DNA of 6,233 bases from an uncultured Flavobacterium sp. (GTDB taxonomy: Bacteria; Bacteroidota; Bacteroidia; Flavobacteriales; Flavobacteriaceae): positions 1-6,233 of the forward strand of contig NZ_CALBSN010000155.1 in assembly GCF_937967675.1 (NCBI RefSeq), given 5' to 3'. A model generated the notes under the pieces. It was not told the origin of the DNA, searched no databases, and was given only the letters and a program-made list of their open reading frames with translations. The translations under genes and the position numbers were made by a program. Below are positions 1 through 5,446 of the stretch, one piece after another (within the stretch, counting starts at the first letter, position 1; every line of letters begins with the position of its first letter).

Positions 1-10
1 ATGATTTCAT
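1..10 (-). CDS. Possible 5' end of a divergent gene leaving the window (partial)
   Basis: Read on the minus strand, bases 10 to 8 form an ATG followed by AAA and TCA, giving Met-Lys-Ser, with the next codon starting in T. The only reason to call it a gene start is its position. It lies 26 bases downstream of a perfect flavobacterial promoter on the same strand (-7 box at 37-44), and the bases just before it (ATCAAA) are the A-rich, Shine-Dalgarno-poor leader usual in this group. From memory, the small flavobacterial DUF6341 family begins Met-Lys-Ser-Phe and is found near DUF6427 genes. That would fit, but three codons cannot identify a family. The alternative is that this ATG is fortuitous and the real start lies further left. 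Confidence 0.35.
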
Positions 11-36
11 TTTGATAAAGTATTATATTTACACCA

Positions 37-66
37 CAAAAATATAAAATATTCGGATGTTAGCAA
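37..66 (-). promoter_or_regulatory. Leftward promoter, flavobacterial consensus
   Basis: On the minus strand, TTG (66-64) is followed by a 19-base spacer and TATTTTTG (44-37). This is an exact match to the Bacteroidota primary sigma consensus TTG-N17-23-TAnnTTTG. The -33 element lies inside the first codons of the rightward membrane-protein gene, so the two divergent units share this short region. For the rightward gene I see only a weak -7 candidate, TATATTTA at 24-31, with no visible TTG partner because the window begins too close. Confidence 0.5.
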
Positions 67-986
67 GCATTTTTAGTAAAACAAGACCATTTAATTATTT
101 AGTAGTAGGTATTCTATCGCTTTTTTTCTTTTCTGTAAAGATAATTGCGTTAGCACAACCTAACGCTAATTGGATTTATTATGCTGAAGAATTTGGTTTG
201 TATCTGTTACTTTTTGGGTCATTATTCATTTTAAATTTCATTACCCTTAAGAACGGATTAACCAAAGGAAACAATTATGCGTTATTTTTATTCTTTGTTT
301 TTCTTTTGTTCTTTTCCTCTATTTTCCAGAATAAAAACATCATTATTTCTAACTTTTTATTGCTTTTGGCATTAAGAAGATTAATTTCCTTGAAATCTTT
401 ATTGCAAACAAAAGAGAAAATTTTTGATGCTTCGTTTTGGATTTTCCTAGCGGCTTTATTTCATTTTTGGAGTATTTTTTACATTGTTTTGGTGTTCATT
501 GCTATTATCCTTCACGTTTCAAAAGATTACCGAAATTGGATTATTCCTTTCATCGCTTTATTTGCCGTAACCATTTTGTTCTTTCTAGCGAATAGTATTT
601 TAGACAATACACTATTGAGTACACTGTTAGATAAAACGTATATCAGTTTTGATTTTTATTATTTCGAAAATGTTTACCAACGAATTGCTTTGGCCTTATT
701 TACCTCAATAAGTTTGTTTTTCTTTGTAACGCATGTTTTTGATTTACCAAATAAAGCTCTGAACATGCAATCGTCTCACAAAACGATTTTGTTTTCTTTT
801 ATTCTTGGAGTTGGAATTTATTTACTTTCTGCCAATAAAAACAACGGATGTTTAGCGTTCTGTTTCGGACCTTTAGCTATAATTGGAGCCAATTTTATAG
901 AGAAAATTGAAAACAATTGGGTGAAAGAAATTGTGGTGTATGCCTTATTAGGTTTGGGAATTTTCTTCTTTATAATGCAATTATAA
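57..986 (+). CDS. DUF6427-like integral membrane protein
   Basis: The 309-residue product is very hydrophobic, with roughly nine to ten likely membrane spans (about residues 13-32, 46-66, 73-90, 96-109, 125-153, 161-178, 208-227, 243-258, 266-281 and 291-308). The start MLASIFSKTRPFNY resembles the amino end I associate with the flavobacterial DUF6427 family, where a short charged stretch and a Pro-Leu/Phe-Asn-Tyr motif precede the first span. The most polar conserved-looking parts are the loop at 106-126 (ALRRLISLKS followed by KEKIFDAS) and the loop around 258-265 (SANKNNG), which would be the places to look for function. Its biochemical role is unknown. The spans suggest an inner-membrane protein, and the lack of transporter or enzyme signatures means no reaction can be assigned. 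ATG 57 is the first start in the frame and fits family length. The gene converges on upp and overlaps its tail by 6 bp, so no operon with upp is possible. Confidence 0.8.
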   Translation: MLASIFSKTRPFNYLVVGILSLFFFSVKIIALAQPNANWIYYAEEFGLYLLLFGSLFILNFITLKNGLTKGNNYALFLFFVFLLFFSSIFQNKNIIISNFLLLLALRRLISLKSLLQTKEKIFDASFWIFLAALFHFWSIFYIVLVFIAIILHVSKDYRNWIIPFIALFAVTILFFLANSILDNTLLSTLLDKTYISFDFYYFENVYQRIALALFTSISLFFFVTHVFDLPNKALNMQSSHKTILFSFILGVGIYLLSANKNNGCLAFCFGPLAIIGANFIEKIENNWVKEIVVYALLGLGIFFFIMQL

Positions 987-1634
987 TTTGATTCCGTAAG
1001 CCAAATCTCCAGCATCACCTAAACCTGGAACAATGTAGTTGTGTTCGTTTAGTTTTTCATCTAAAGCCGCTACCCATAAGTGACAATTTTCAGGAACGTT
1101 TTTTTCTAAATATTCAATTCCTTCTGGAGTTGCAATAACAACAGCAATATGAATTTCTTTAGGTTTTTGTTCCAAATGTAATTTGTGTAAAACGGCTACC
1201 AACGATTGTCCAGTAGCTAACATGGGATCAATTAAAATTAAATTTTTCCCTTCGAAAGACGGCGCAGCTTGATATTCCACTAAAATTTCAAACTTATCAT
1301 CGTTGTCATAATGATTACGATAAGCCGAAACAAATCCGTTTTCTGCATTATCGAAAAAGCTCATAAAGCCTTGATGTAGTGCTAAACCAGCGCGTAAAAT
1401 CGAACATAAAACTACAGGTTCGGCAATAGTAGTAGTGTGTTTGATGCCAAGAGGCGTTTGCACATCGATATTTTTGTAATCAAGCGTTTTGCTTAATTCA
1501 TATGCCATTATTTCTCCAATACGTTCAATATTTTTTCGAAAACGCATGCTGTCTTTTTGTATGGTAACATCGCGAATTTGCGCCAAAAAATGATTAAGAA
1601 TACTGTTTTGTTCGGAGATATAATGAATGTGCAT
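981..1634 (-). CDS. upp: Uracil phosphoribosyltransferase
   Basis: This cytoplasmic salvage enzyme makes UMP and pyrophosphate from uracil and PRPP. The 217-residue product carries the PRPP-binding loop LILIDPMLATGQS at 132-144 and the uracil-binding segment YIVPGLGDAGD at 200-210. SILRAGLALHQG at 78-89 is also typical of the family. Length is normal (family about 208-217). An upstream in-frame start at 1670 would add twelve residues, but I chose ATG 1634: the protein then begins MHIHYISEQNSILNHF as in related flavobacterial enzymes, and the extra codons would cover the predicted promoter. The gene stands alone, divergent from the DUF4254 gene and convergent with the membrane-protein gene. 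No attenuator or uracil-responsive leader is visible; the leader is short (about 20-25 bases). Identification is by motif and is firm. Confidence 0.97.
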   Translation of the reverse strand: MHIHYISEQNSILNHFLAQIRDVTIQKDSMRFRKNIERIGEIMAYELSKTLDYKNIDVQTPLGIKHTTTIAEPVVLCSILRAGLALHQGFMSFFDNAENGFVSAYRNHYDNDDKFEILVEYQAAPSFEGKNLILIDPMLATGQSLVAVLHKLHLEQKPKEIHIAVVIATPEGIEYLEKNVPENCHLWVAALDEKLNEHNYIVPGLGDAGDLAYGIKL

Positions 1635-1652
1635 CGATTTTATTTTTTGTAA

Positions 1653-1686
1653 TTCAGGATAAAAGTACAAAAAATCGCTATTTTTG
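1653..1686 (+). promoter_or_regulatory. Candidate promoter of the DUF4254-glycosyltransferase unit
   Basis: TATTTTTG at 1679-1686 is a perfect flavobacterial -7 box, 22 bases before the ATG at 1709. The -33 element is weak: at the allowed spacing (23 bases) there is only TTC at 1653-1655, not TTG. The leader AATTTAAAAGAGATAATT is A-rich, with an AAGAGA stretch that could act as a weak ribosome site. Confidence 0.4.
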
Positions 1687-1692
1687 TAGCAA
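1660..1692 (-). promoter_or_regulatory. Candidate upp promoter
   Basis: On the minus strand, TTG (1692-1690) is followed by a 22-base spacer and TACTTTTA (1667-1660), which matches TAnnTTTG in all but the last base. The start codon at 1634 lies 25 bases past the box. It overlaps the promoter candidate for the divergent DUF4254 gene, so the two would compete for polymerase. An alternative, poorer -7 match (ATTTTTTG) lies just upstream. Confidence 0.4.
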
Positions 1693-1708
1693 TTTAAAAG
1701 AGATAATT

Positions 1709-2314
1709 ATGTTTGCTGAATTTGCATTTCCCATTTTTGAACAAAGTATCAAAACGTATCACATTATTGATGATGTGTATCAACCCGTTGTAAATCCTTA
1801 TGAAAAAGGAACTATTGAGTATTTGTTGTTTGCAAAAAACTGGGTAGATACGGTGCAATGGCATTATGAAGATATCGTTCGTGATCCAAATATTGACCCG
1901 GTTGCAGCTTTAGATTTAAAACGTAAAATTGATGCTTCCAACCAAGTTCGTACAGATATGGTAGAATACATCGATAGTTATTTCTTAGATAAATACAAAG
2001 ACGTTCAAGTAAAACCAAATGCAAAAATCAACACGGAAAGTCCAGCTTGGGCAATTGACCGTTTGTCGATTTTAGCATTGAAGATTTACCACATGAACGA
2101 AGAGGCAACTCGTGCAGAAGCTACAGCTGAACACAGAGCAAAATGTCAAGAAAAATTAAATGTATTGTTAGACCAAAAGAACGATATGTTTACTTCAATC
2201 AGTCAGTTAATTGAAGATATTGAAGCAGGTGACAAATACATGAAAGTCTACAAACAAATGAAAATGTACAACGATGAGGAGTTAAATCCAGTGTTGTATC
2301 AAAATAAAAAATAG
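1709..2314 (+). CDS. DUF4254 domain-containing protein
   Basis: A 201-residue soluble, mostly helical and acidic protein that I recognise as the DUF4254 family. Features seen: an aromatic/acidic segment with NWVDTVQWHYEDIVRDP at 44-60, RTDMVEYIDSYF at 81-92, a conserved-looking AWAIDRLSILALKIYHM at 113-129, and YKQMKMYNDEELNP at 181-194 near the C terminus. It has no signal peptide and no membrane span, so it is probably cytoplasmic. The invariant-looking Trp-His-x-Glu-Asp and Asp-Arg-Leu-Ser clusters could be an active or binding site, but no reaction is known to me. The next gene, a family 9 glycosyltransferase, starts ten bases after this stop in the same direction, so the two are very likely cotranscribed. 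Such pairing suggests a role in the same surface-glycan step, which is inference from context only. ATG 1709 is the first start and follows a good -7 box. Confidence 0.85.
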   Translation: MFAEFAFPIFEQSIKTYHIIDDVYQPVVNPYEKGTIEYLLFAKNWVDTVQWHYEDIVRDPNIDPVAALDLKRKIDASNQVRTDMVEYIDSYFLDKYKDVQVKPNAKINTESPAWAIDRLSILALKIYHMNEEATRAEATAEHRAKCQEKLNVLLDQKNDMFTSISQLIEDIEAGDKYMKVYKQMKMYNDEELNPVLYQNKK

Positions 2315-2324
2315 TCATCATTTG

Positions 2325-3362
2325 ATGTCTAAACCAAAACACATATTGGTAATAAGGCTCTCAGCCATGGGTGATGTTGCAATGACAGTTCCTGTGTTGA
2401 GAGCCTTAGTTTTGCAATACCCTGAAGTAAAAATCACAGTAGTTTCCCGACCTTTTTTTCAACCTTTTTTTGACGGAATTCCAAATGTGAATTTCTTTGG
2501 TGTGGATTTGAATAAACGACACAAAGGATTCATCGGCTTACTTCGATTATTTTCCGATTTACGAAAATTAAAAATTGATTTTGTTGCCGATTTACACAAT
2601 GTACTTCGTTCTAAAGTTGTTCGAACCTTATTCGTTTTAAACGGAAAAAAAGTAGCTGCAACCGATAAAGGAAGAGCTGAAAAGAAAGCATTAACTAGTT
2701 TAGCCAACAAAGTTTTTGCTCCAGTGAAGCCAATGGTTGAAAGACATGTTGATACTTTCAAACAACTTGGATTTTCAATTGATTTGACGAATCCATTATT
2801 TCCAGAAAAAGCGATTTTATCAGAAGAAATCCTTTCAATAACAGGAGCTAAAAATCAAAATTGGATAGGAATTGCACCTTTTGCACAATACGAAAGTAAA
2901 GTGTATTCTTTGGATTTAATGCAAGAAGTAATTGATGGTTTAGCTGAAAATAAAAACAATAAAACCTTCTTATTTGGCGGTGGCGAGAAAGAAATTCAGT
3001 TGCTAAATCAATTACAAAATCAACATGAAAATGTAATCGTTTTAGCCGGAAAACTAAAATTCAAGCAAGAATTAGAAGTTATTTCCAATTTAGATGTCAT
3101 GCTTTCTATGGATTCAGGAAATGCGCACATTGCAGCTATGTTAGGCATAAAAGTCATTACACTTTGGGGAGCAACGCATCCTTATGCTGGTTTTAAACCG
3201 TTTAATCAACCCGATGATTTTTGTTTGACTTCGGATAGAACTCAGTATCCATTATTGCCAACTTCCATTTATGGAAACAAAAAGGTAGAAGGTTATGAAG
3301 ATGTGATGCGAACGATTTTGCCTAATACAATTATAGAAAAAATAGAAAAGGAGCTGAATTAG
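2325..3362 (+). CDS. Glycosyltransferase family 9 (ADP-heptose:LPS heptosyltransferase-like)
   Basis: The 345-residue product has the two-Rossmann GT-B fold pattern of family 9. The N-terminal motif HILVIRLSAMGDVAMTVPVL at 6-25 corresponds to the RfaC/RfaF nucleotide-fold start. The C-terminal sugar-nucleotide signature MDSGNAHIAAMLGIKVITLW lies at 262-281, followed by GATHPYAGF. GIAPFAQYESKVYSLDLM at 182-199 matches the segment that usually opens the C-terminal domain. It would act at the cytoplasmic face of the inner membrane, adding a sugar to lipid A core or another glycolipid. Donor and acceptor cannot be read from sequence, and heptose should not be assumed in this phylum. The start is ATG 2325; a TTG one codon upstream (2322) is possible but less likely. 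It follows the DUF4254 stop by ten bases and ends inside a terminator hairpin. Confidence 0.9.
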   Translation: MSKPKHILVIRLSAMGDVAMTVPVLRALVLQYPEVKITVVSRPFFQPFFDGIPNVNFFGVDLNKRHKGFIGLLRLFSDLRKLKIDFVADLHNVLRSKVVRTLFVLNGKKVAATDKGRAEKKALTSLANKVFAPVKPMVERHVDTFKQLGFSIDLTNPLFPEKAILSEEILSITGAKNQNWIGIAPFAQYESKVYSLDLMQEVIDGLAENKNNKTFLFGGGEKEIQLLNQLQNQHENVIVLAGKLKFKQELEVISNLDVMLSMDSGNAHIAAMLGIKVITLWGATHPYAGFKPFNQPDDFCLTSDRTQYPLLPTSIYGNKKVEGYEDVMRTILPNTIIEKIEKELN

Positions 3363-3369
3363 CTCCTTT
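3337..3369. terminator. Shared bidirectional terminator hairpin
   Basis: AAAGGAGCT (3347-3355) pairs perfectly with AGCTCCTTT (3361-3369) around the five-base loop GAATT, a 9-bp stem. On the minus strand the stem is followed by TCTATTTTTTC, a usable U-tract for ending the reductase-lipoprotein transcript, whose last stop lies just before the hairpin. On the plus strand the tail (CTTATT) is weaker, so termination after the glycosyltransferase may be less efficient. The glycosyltransferase stop codon TAG (3360-3362) is within the hairpin. Confidence 0.75.
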
Positions 3370-3373
3370 CTTA

Positions 3374-3796
3374 TTAACCAGCAACAAGATTAAATTCAGT
3401 ATTAACAATTTTATTCTCTTTAATTTCAAAAGATCCAATATATGAATGTTCAGGACACCAATCTAAGTCTTTTACAAAAGAAGCTTCATTGATCTTTAAA
3501 ATAAAAGTCTTAGACGTTTTATCGAACGAAATTTTCATTACATCCATGCATTCACAATCAAAATTTTCAAATAGAACTTCTTTTTCAAACTCTTTACCTT
3601 TTTTTAAATCTTCAATTTTAATATCCTTTAAAAAATCTTCTAAAATTTTATAACTAAAAGGAGTTTGAGTTTGTTTATTAAATTTCTCAAATAAGATTTT
3701 AATTTGAGATTTATTAAAATTTTGTCCTAAATTAAGATTACAAGAAAATAAAGTAAAAGTCAGAAAGAATGTAATGTAAAATCTATTAAACATCAT
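3374..3796 (-). CDS. Putative small lipoprotein, unknown function
   Basis: I do not recognise the family. The 140-residue product opens with a short basic end, a hydrophobic stretch FYITFFLTFTLF (6-17) and then Ser-Cys at 18-19, so it looks like a lipoprotein signal with Cys19 as the acylated residue. The -2 Phe makes the lipobox imperfect. The mature part is lysine-rich and charged, with three further cysteines in DCECMD (80-85) and DWCPEH (112-117). These might form a disulfide or bind metal, which is speculative. Starts at ATG 3796 or 3793 are both possible; the TTG at 3805 is less likely. ATG 3796 overlaps the reductase stop (ATGATGTTTAA), suggesting translational coupling and cotranscription. 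It ends in tandem stops TAATAA just before the shared terminator. G+C counted by hand over 3421-3780 is about 22%, far below neighbouring genes, so it may be a recent or fast-evolving addition. Confidence 0.65.
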   Translation of the reverse strand: MMFNRFYITFFLTFTLFSCNLNLGQNFNKSQIKILFEKFNKQTQTPFSYKILEDFLKDIKIEDLKKGKEFEKEVLFENFDCECMDVMKISFDKTSKTFILKINEASFVKDLDWCPEHSYIGSFEIKENKIVNTEFNLVAG

Positions 3797-4838
3797 CAAA
3801 ATCAATCTTAATCGTAGCTGTTGTTGGATGTGCTTGACAAGCCAATGTTAATCCTTCTGCAATTTCGGCATCGGTTAAAATTTGGTTCTTTTTCAAGACC
3901 GCTTCACCTTCTGTAATTCTACAAATACAACTGCTGCAAATTCCACCTTGACAAGAATACGGTACATCTAAACCTTGTTTTAAAGCCGCTTCTAATAAGG
4001 TTTGTTTTTGACTCATTTCGAAAGTTGTTTCTTCATCATCAACTAAAATAGAAATTTTAGTGTGCCCATCAGCGCTTGCAACGGTTTCTCCTTCGCTTGA
4101 AGAAGTAGAGAACAATTCGAATTTAATATCTGAATCGGAAATATTATTTTCTTTCAATGTATCCGAAACCAAATTGATCATCTCTTCTGGTCCGCATAAA
4201 TAGAATTTTGAGAATTCCATTTCGGCATGTTTGTTTTTCAAGATAAAATTTACCGTTGATTTATCAATTCGACCAAACAAAGCATTATCAGCAGTAGATT
4301 GACTGTAAACGTATTGCACAAATAAACGCCCAACATATTGCAATTGTAAATCGTGTAATTGGTTGTGGAAAATGGTATCTTTTTCCGATTTATTTCCGTA
4401 AACCAATACAAAAGTACTGTTTGGTTCTTCTTCTAAAACCGATTTTAAAATCGAGTAAACGGGTGTAATTCCACTACCAGCCACGAAAGCCGCATAGTTT
4501 TTCTGACGTTCTGCTTTAGGTTCGAAAGTAAATTTCCCTTCTGGAGTTCCTACTTCGATTACATTTCCAACCGCTAATTTTTCATTGGCAAATTTTGAGA
4601 AGAAACCGTTTTGGATAGCTTTCACAGCAATGCATAACTCGCCACTTTTTGGAGAAGAGCAAATGGAATATGCTCTTCTAATTTCTTGTCCGTCAAGCGT
4701 AATTTTTAAGTTTACGTATTGTCCAGCAACGAATTGGTAATACGATTTTAATTCGTCGGGAACATTAAAAAGAATCGAAACCGCATCGGCCGTTTCTTTG
4801 ATGATTTCTTTAATGCTTAATTTATAAAATGATGACAT
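3786..4838 (-). CDS. PaaE-like FAD/NAD(P)-binding reductase with C-terminal 2Fe-2S domain
   Basis: A 350-residue class IA-type oxygenase reductase that passes electrons from NAD(P)H through FAD to a plant-type 2Fe-2S cluster. The domains run in order: an FAD-binding barrel at about 1-105 with the flavin motif RAYSICSS (55-62), an NAD(P) fold at about 113-240 with GSGITP (121-126) and YLCGPEEM (213-220), a linker rich in Ser/Glu, and a ferredoxin domain from about 260. The cluster ligands are complete: C296, C301, C304 and C334 (C-x4-C-x2-C-x29-C). This order and length match PaaE, the reductase of phenylacetyl-CoA epoxidase, but none of the PaaABCD oxygenase genes is in the window. Its partner is therefore unknown and it may be a general ferredoxin-type reductase. 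ATG 4838 is preceded by a strong promoter match. The lipoprotein gene overlaps its 3' end. Confidence 0.92.
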   Translation of the reverse strand: MSSFYKLSIKEIIKETADAVSILFNVPDELKSYYQFVAGQYVNLKITLDGQEIRRAYSICSSPKSGELCIAVKAIQNGFFSKFANEKLAVGNVIEVGTPEGKFTFEPKAERQKNYAAFVAGSGITPVYSILKSVLEEEPNSTFVLVYGNKSEKDTIFHNQLHDLQLQYVGRLFVQYVYSQSTADNALFGRIDKSTVNFILKNKHAEMEFSKFYLCGPEEMINLVSDTLKENNISDSDIKFELFSTSSSEGETVASADGHTKISILVDDEETTFEMSQKQTLLEAALKQGLDVPYSCQGGICSSCICRITEGEAVLKKNQILTDAEIAEGLTLACQAHPTTATIKIDFDDV

Positions 4839-4854
4839 GTGATTTTATTTTTTA

Positions 4855-4887
4855 CAAAAATAAAAAAAAGAACCCGAAGGTTCTCAA
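4855..4887 (-). promoter_or_regulatory. Promoter of the reductase gene, wrapped around a terminator
   Basis: On the minus strand, TTG (4887-4885) is followed by a 22-base spacer and TATTTTTG (4862-4855), a perfect flavobacterial -33/-7 pair. The start codon lies 16 bases past the -7 box, so the 5' leader would be only about ten bases. The entire spacer is the thioesterase terminator hairpin plus its T-run. Confidence 0.55.
4862..4884 (-). terminator. Intrinsic terminator of the thioesterase gene, UUCG tetraloop
   Basis: In the minus-strand transcript AGAACC pairs with GGUUCU across a UUCG loop closed by C-G, the exceptionally stable cUUCGg tetraloop. It is followed directly by a run of seven U (4868-4862), an A and five more U. 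It begins four bases after the thioesterase stop codon (4891-4889). This is a textbook intrinsic terminator. Confidence 0.85.
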
Positions 4888-4888
4888 T

Positions 4889-5401
4889 TTATTCCACAAA
4901 CAACGCTTTTAATTCAGTTGCTTCGCTTGGTTTCATTTTTCCAGCTAAGACTAAGCTTAGTTGTTTTCTTCTTAATGCTGCGGCAAATCGTTCTTTTTCT
5001 AAATCGGTTTCTGGAACAATTGGTGGAACTGGAATTGGTCTTCCAGTTTCATCAACGGCAACAAAAGTATAAATCGCTTCGTTGGCTTTGTTTTTAATTC
5101 CTGATTCTCTGTCTTCAATCCAAACATCAATAAAAATTTCCATAGAAGTGTTGAATGTTCTTGAAACTTTAGACTCGACAGTTACTACACTTCCTAAAGG
5201 AATAGCTCTGTTAAACGCCACGTGATTCACAGATGCCGTTACACAAATTCTACGGGAGTGTCTTCTTGCAGTAATACTCGCTGCTCTATCCATACGCGCT
5301 AGTAATTCACCACCAAATAAATTGTTTAAAGGATTCGTTTCACCTGGTAAAACTAAGTCGGTTAAAGTAGTTACCGATTCTGAAGGAAATTTTGGTTGCA
5401 T
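4889..5401 (-). CDS. Acyl-CoA thioesterase, single hotdog domain (YciA/BACH-like)
   Basis: The enzyme hydrolyses acyl-CoA to free fatty acid and CoA in the cytoplasm. The 170-residue product is one hotdog domain. The helix-start motif NPLNNLFGGELLARMDRAAS at 23-42 holds the family's Asn and Asp (D38) catalytic positions, followed by strands such as CVTASVNHVAFNRAIPLG (53-70) and a conserved FVAVDETGRPIPVPP at 113-127. These and the length fit YciA/BACH-type thioesterases, which usually accept a range of chain lengths. The frame is open back to 5473, but those 24 extra residues translate the upstream terminator and promoter, so I take ATG 5401. The gene has its own terminator on each side and looks monocistronic. 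It lies between a cell-envelope gene and a reductase, and that context does not reveal the physiological substrate. Confidence 0.93.
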   Translation of the reverse strand: MQPKFPSESVTTLTDLVLPGETNPLNNLFGGELLARMDRAASITARRHSRRICVTASVNHVAFNRAIPLGSVVTVESKVSRTFNTSMEIFIDVWIEDRESGIKNKANEAIYTFVAVDETGRPIPVPPIVPETDLEKERFAAALRRKQLSLVLAGKMKPSEATELKALFVE

Positions 5402-5412
5402 TGTTTTTTTTG

Positions 5413-5446
5413 CAAAGATAAAGAGGAATTTGATAATTAAATGCAA
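5413..5446 (-). promoter_or_regulatory. Thioesterase promoter
   Basis: On the minus strand, TTG (5446-5444) is followed by a 23-base spacer and TATCTTTG (5420-5413), a perfect TAnnTTTG. The ATG at 5401 is only 11 bases past the box, so the predicted leader is about five or six A-rich bases, with no room for a Shine-Dalgarno site. The -33 TTG is the end of the preceding terminator's T-run. Confidence 0.55.

Noticed and set aside
1..15. In-frame ATG ATT TCA TTT TGA on the plus strand as the tail of an upstream rightward gene
   Set aside because: Four codons and a stop occur by chance in AT-rich DNA, and the consensus leftward promoter with a minus-strand ATG fits the region better.
818..1018. 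66-codon minus-strand open frame across the end of the membrane-protein gene
   Set aside because: It lies antisense to the clear membrane-protein coding region and the upp tail, has no promoter or recognisable motif, and its composition is that of a shadow frame.
1635..1670. Twelve-residue N-terminal extension of uracil phosphoribosyltransferase
   Set aside because: It overlaps the predicted upp promoter and leader, and the family normally begins at the Met-His-Ile-His start.
1812..2024. 70-codon minus-strand open frame inside the DUF4254 gene
   Set aside because: Fully antisense to a well-supported gene, with no family resemblance and no independent signal.
2459..2761. 100-codon minus-strand open frame inside the glycosyltransferase gene
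   Set aside because: Antisense to conserved family 9 coding sequence; its Ser/Thr/Lys-rich product shows no domain.
3374..4838. Reductase plus lipoprotein plus thioesterase as a novel three-gene system
   Set aside because: A strong intrinsic terminator and a separate promoter divide the thioesterase from the reductase, so only the reductase and lipoprotein are plausibly cotranscribed.
4839..5072. 77-codon plus-strand open frame between the reductase start and the thioesterase
   Set aside because: It would cover a terminator, a promoter and the antisense of the conserved thioesterase C terminus; no plausible product.
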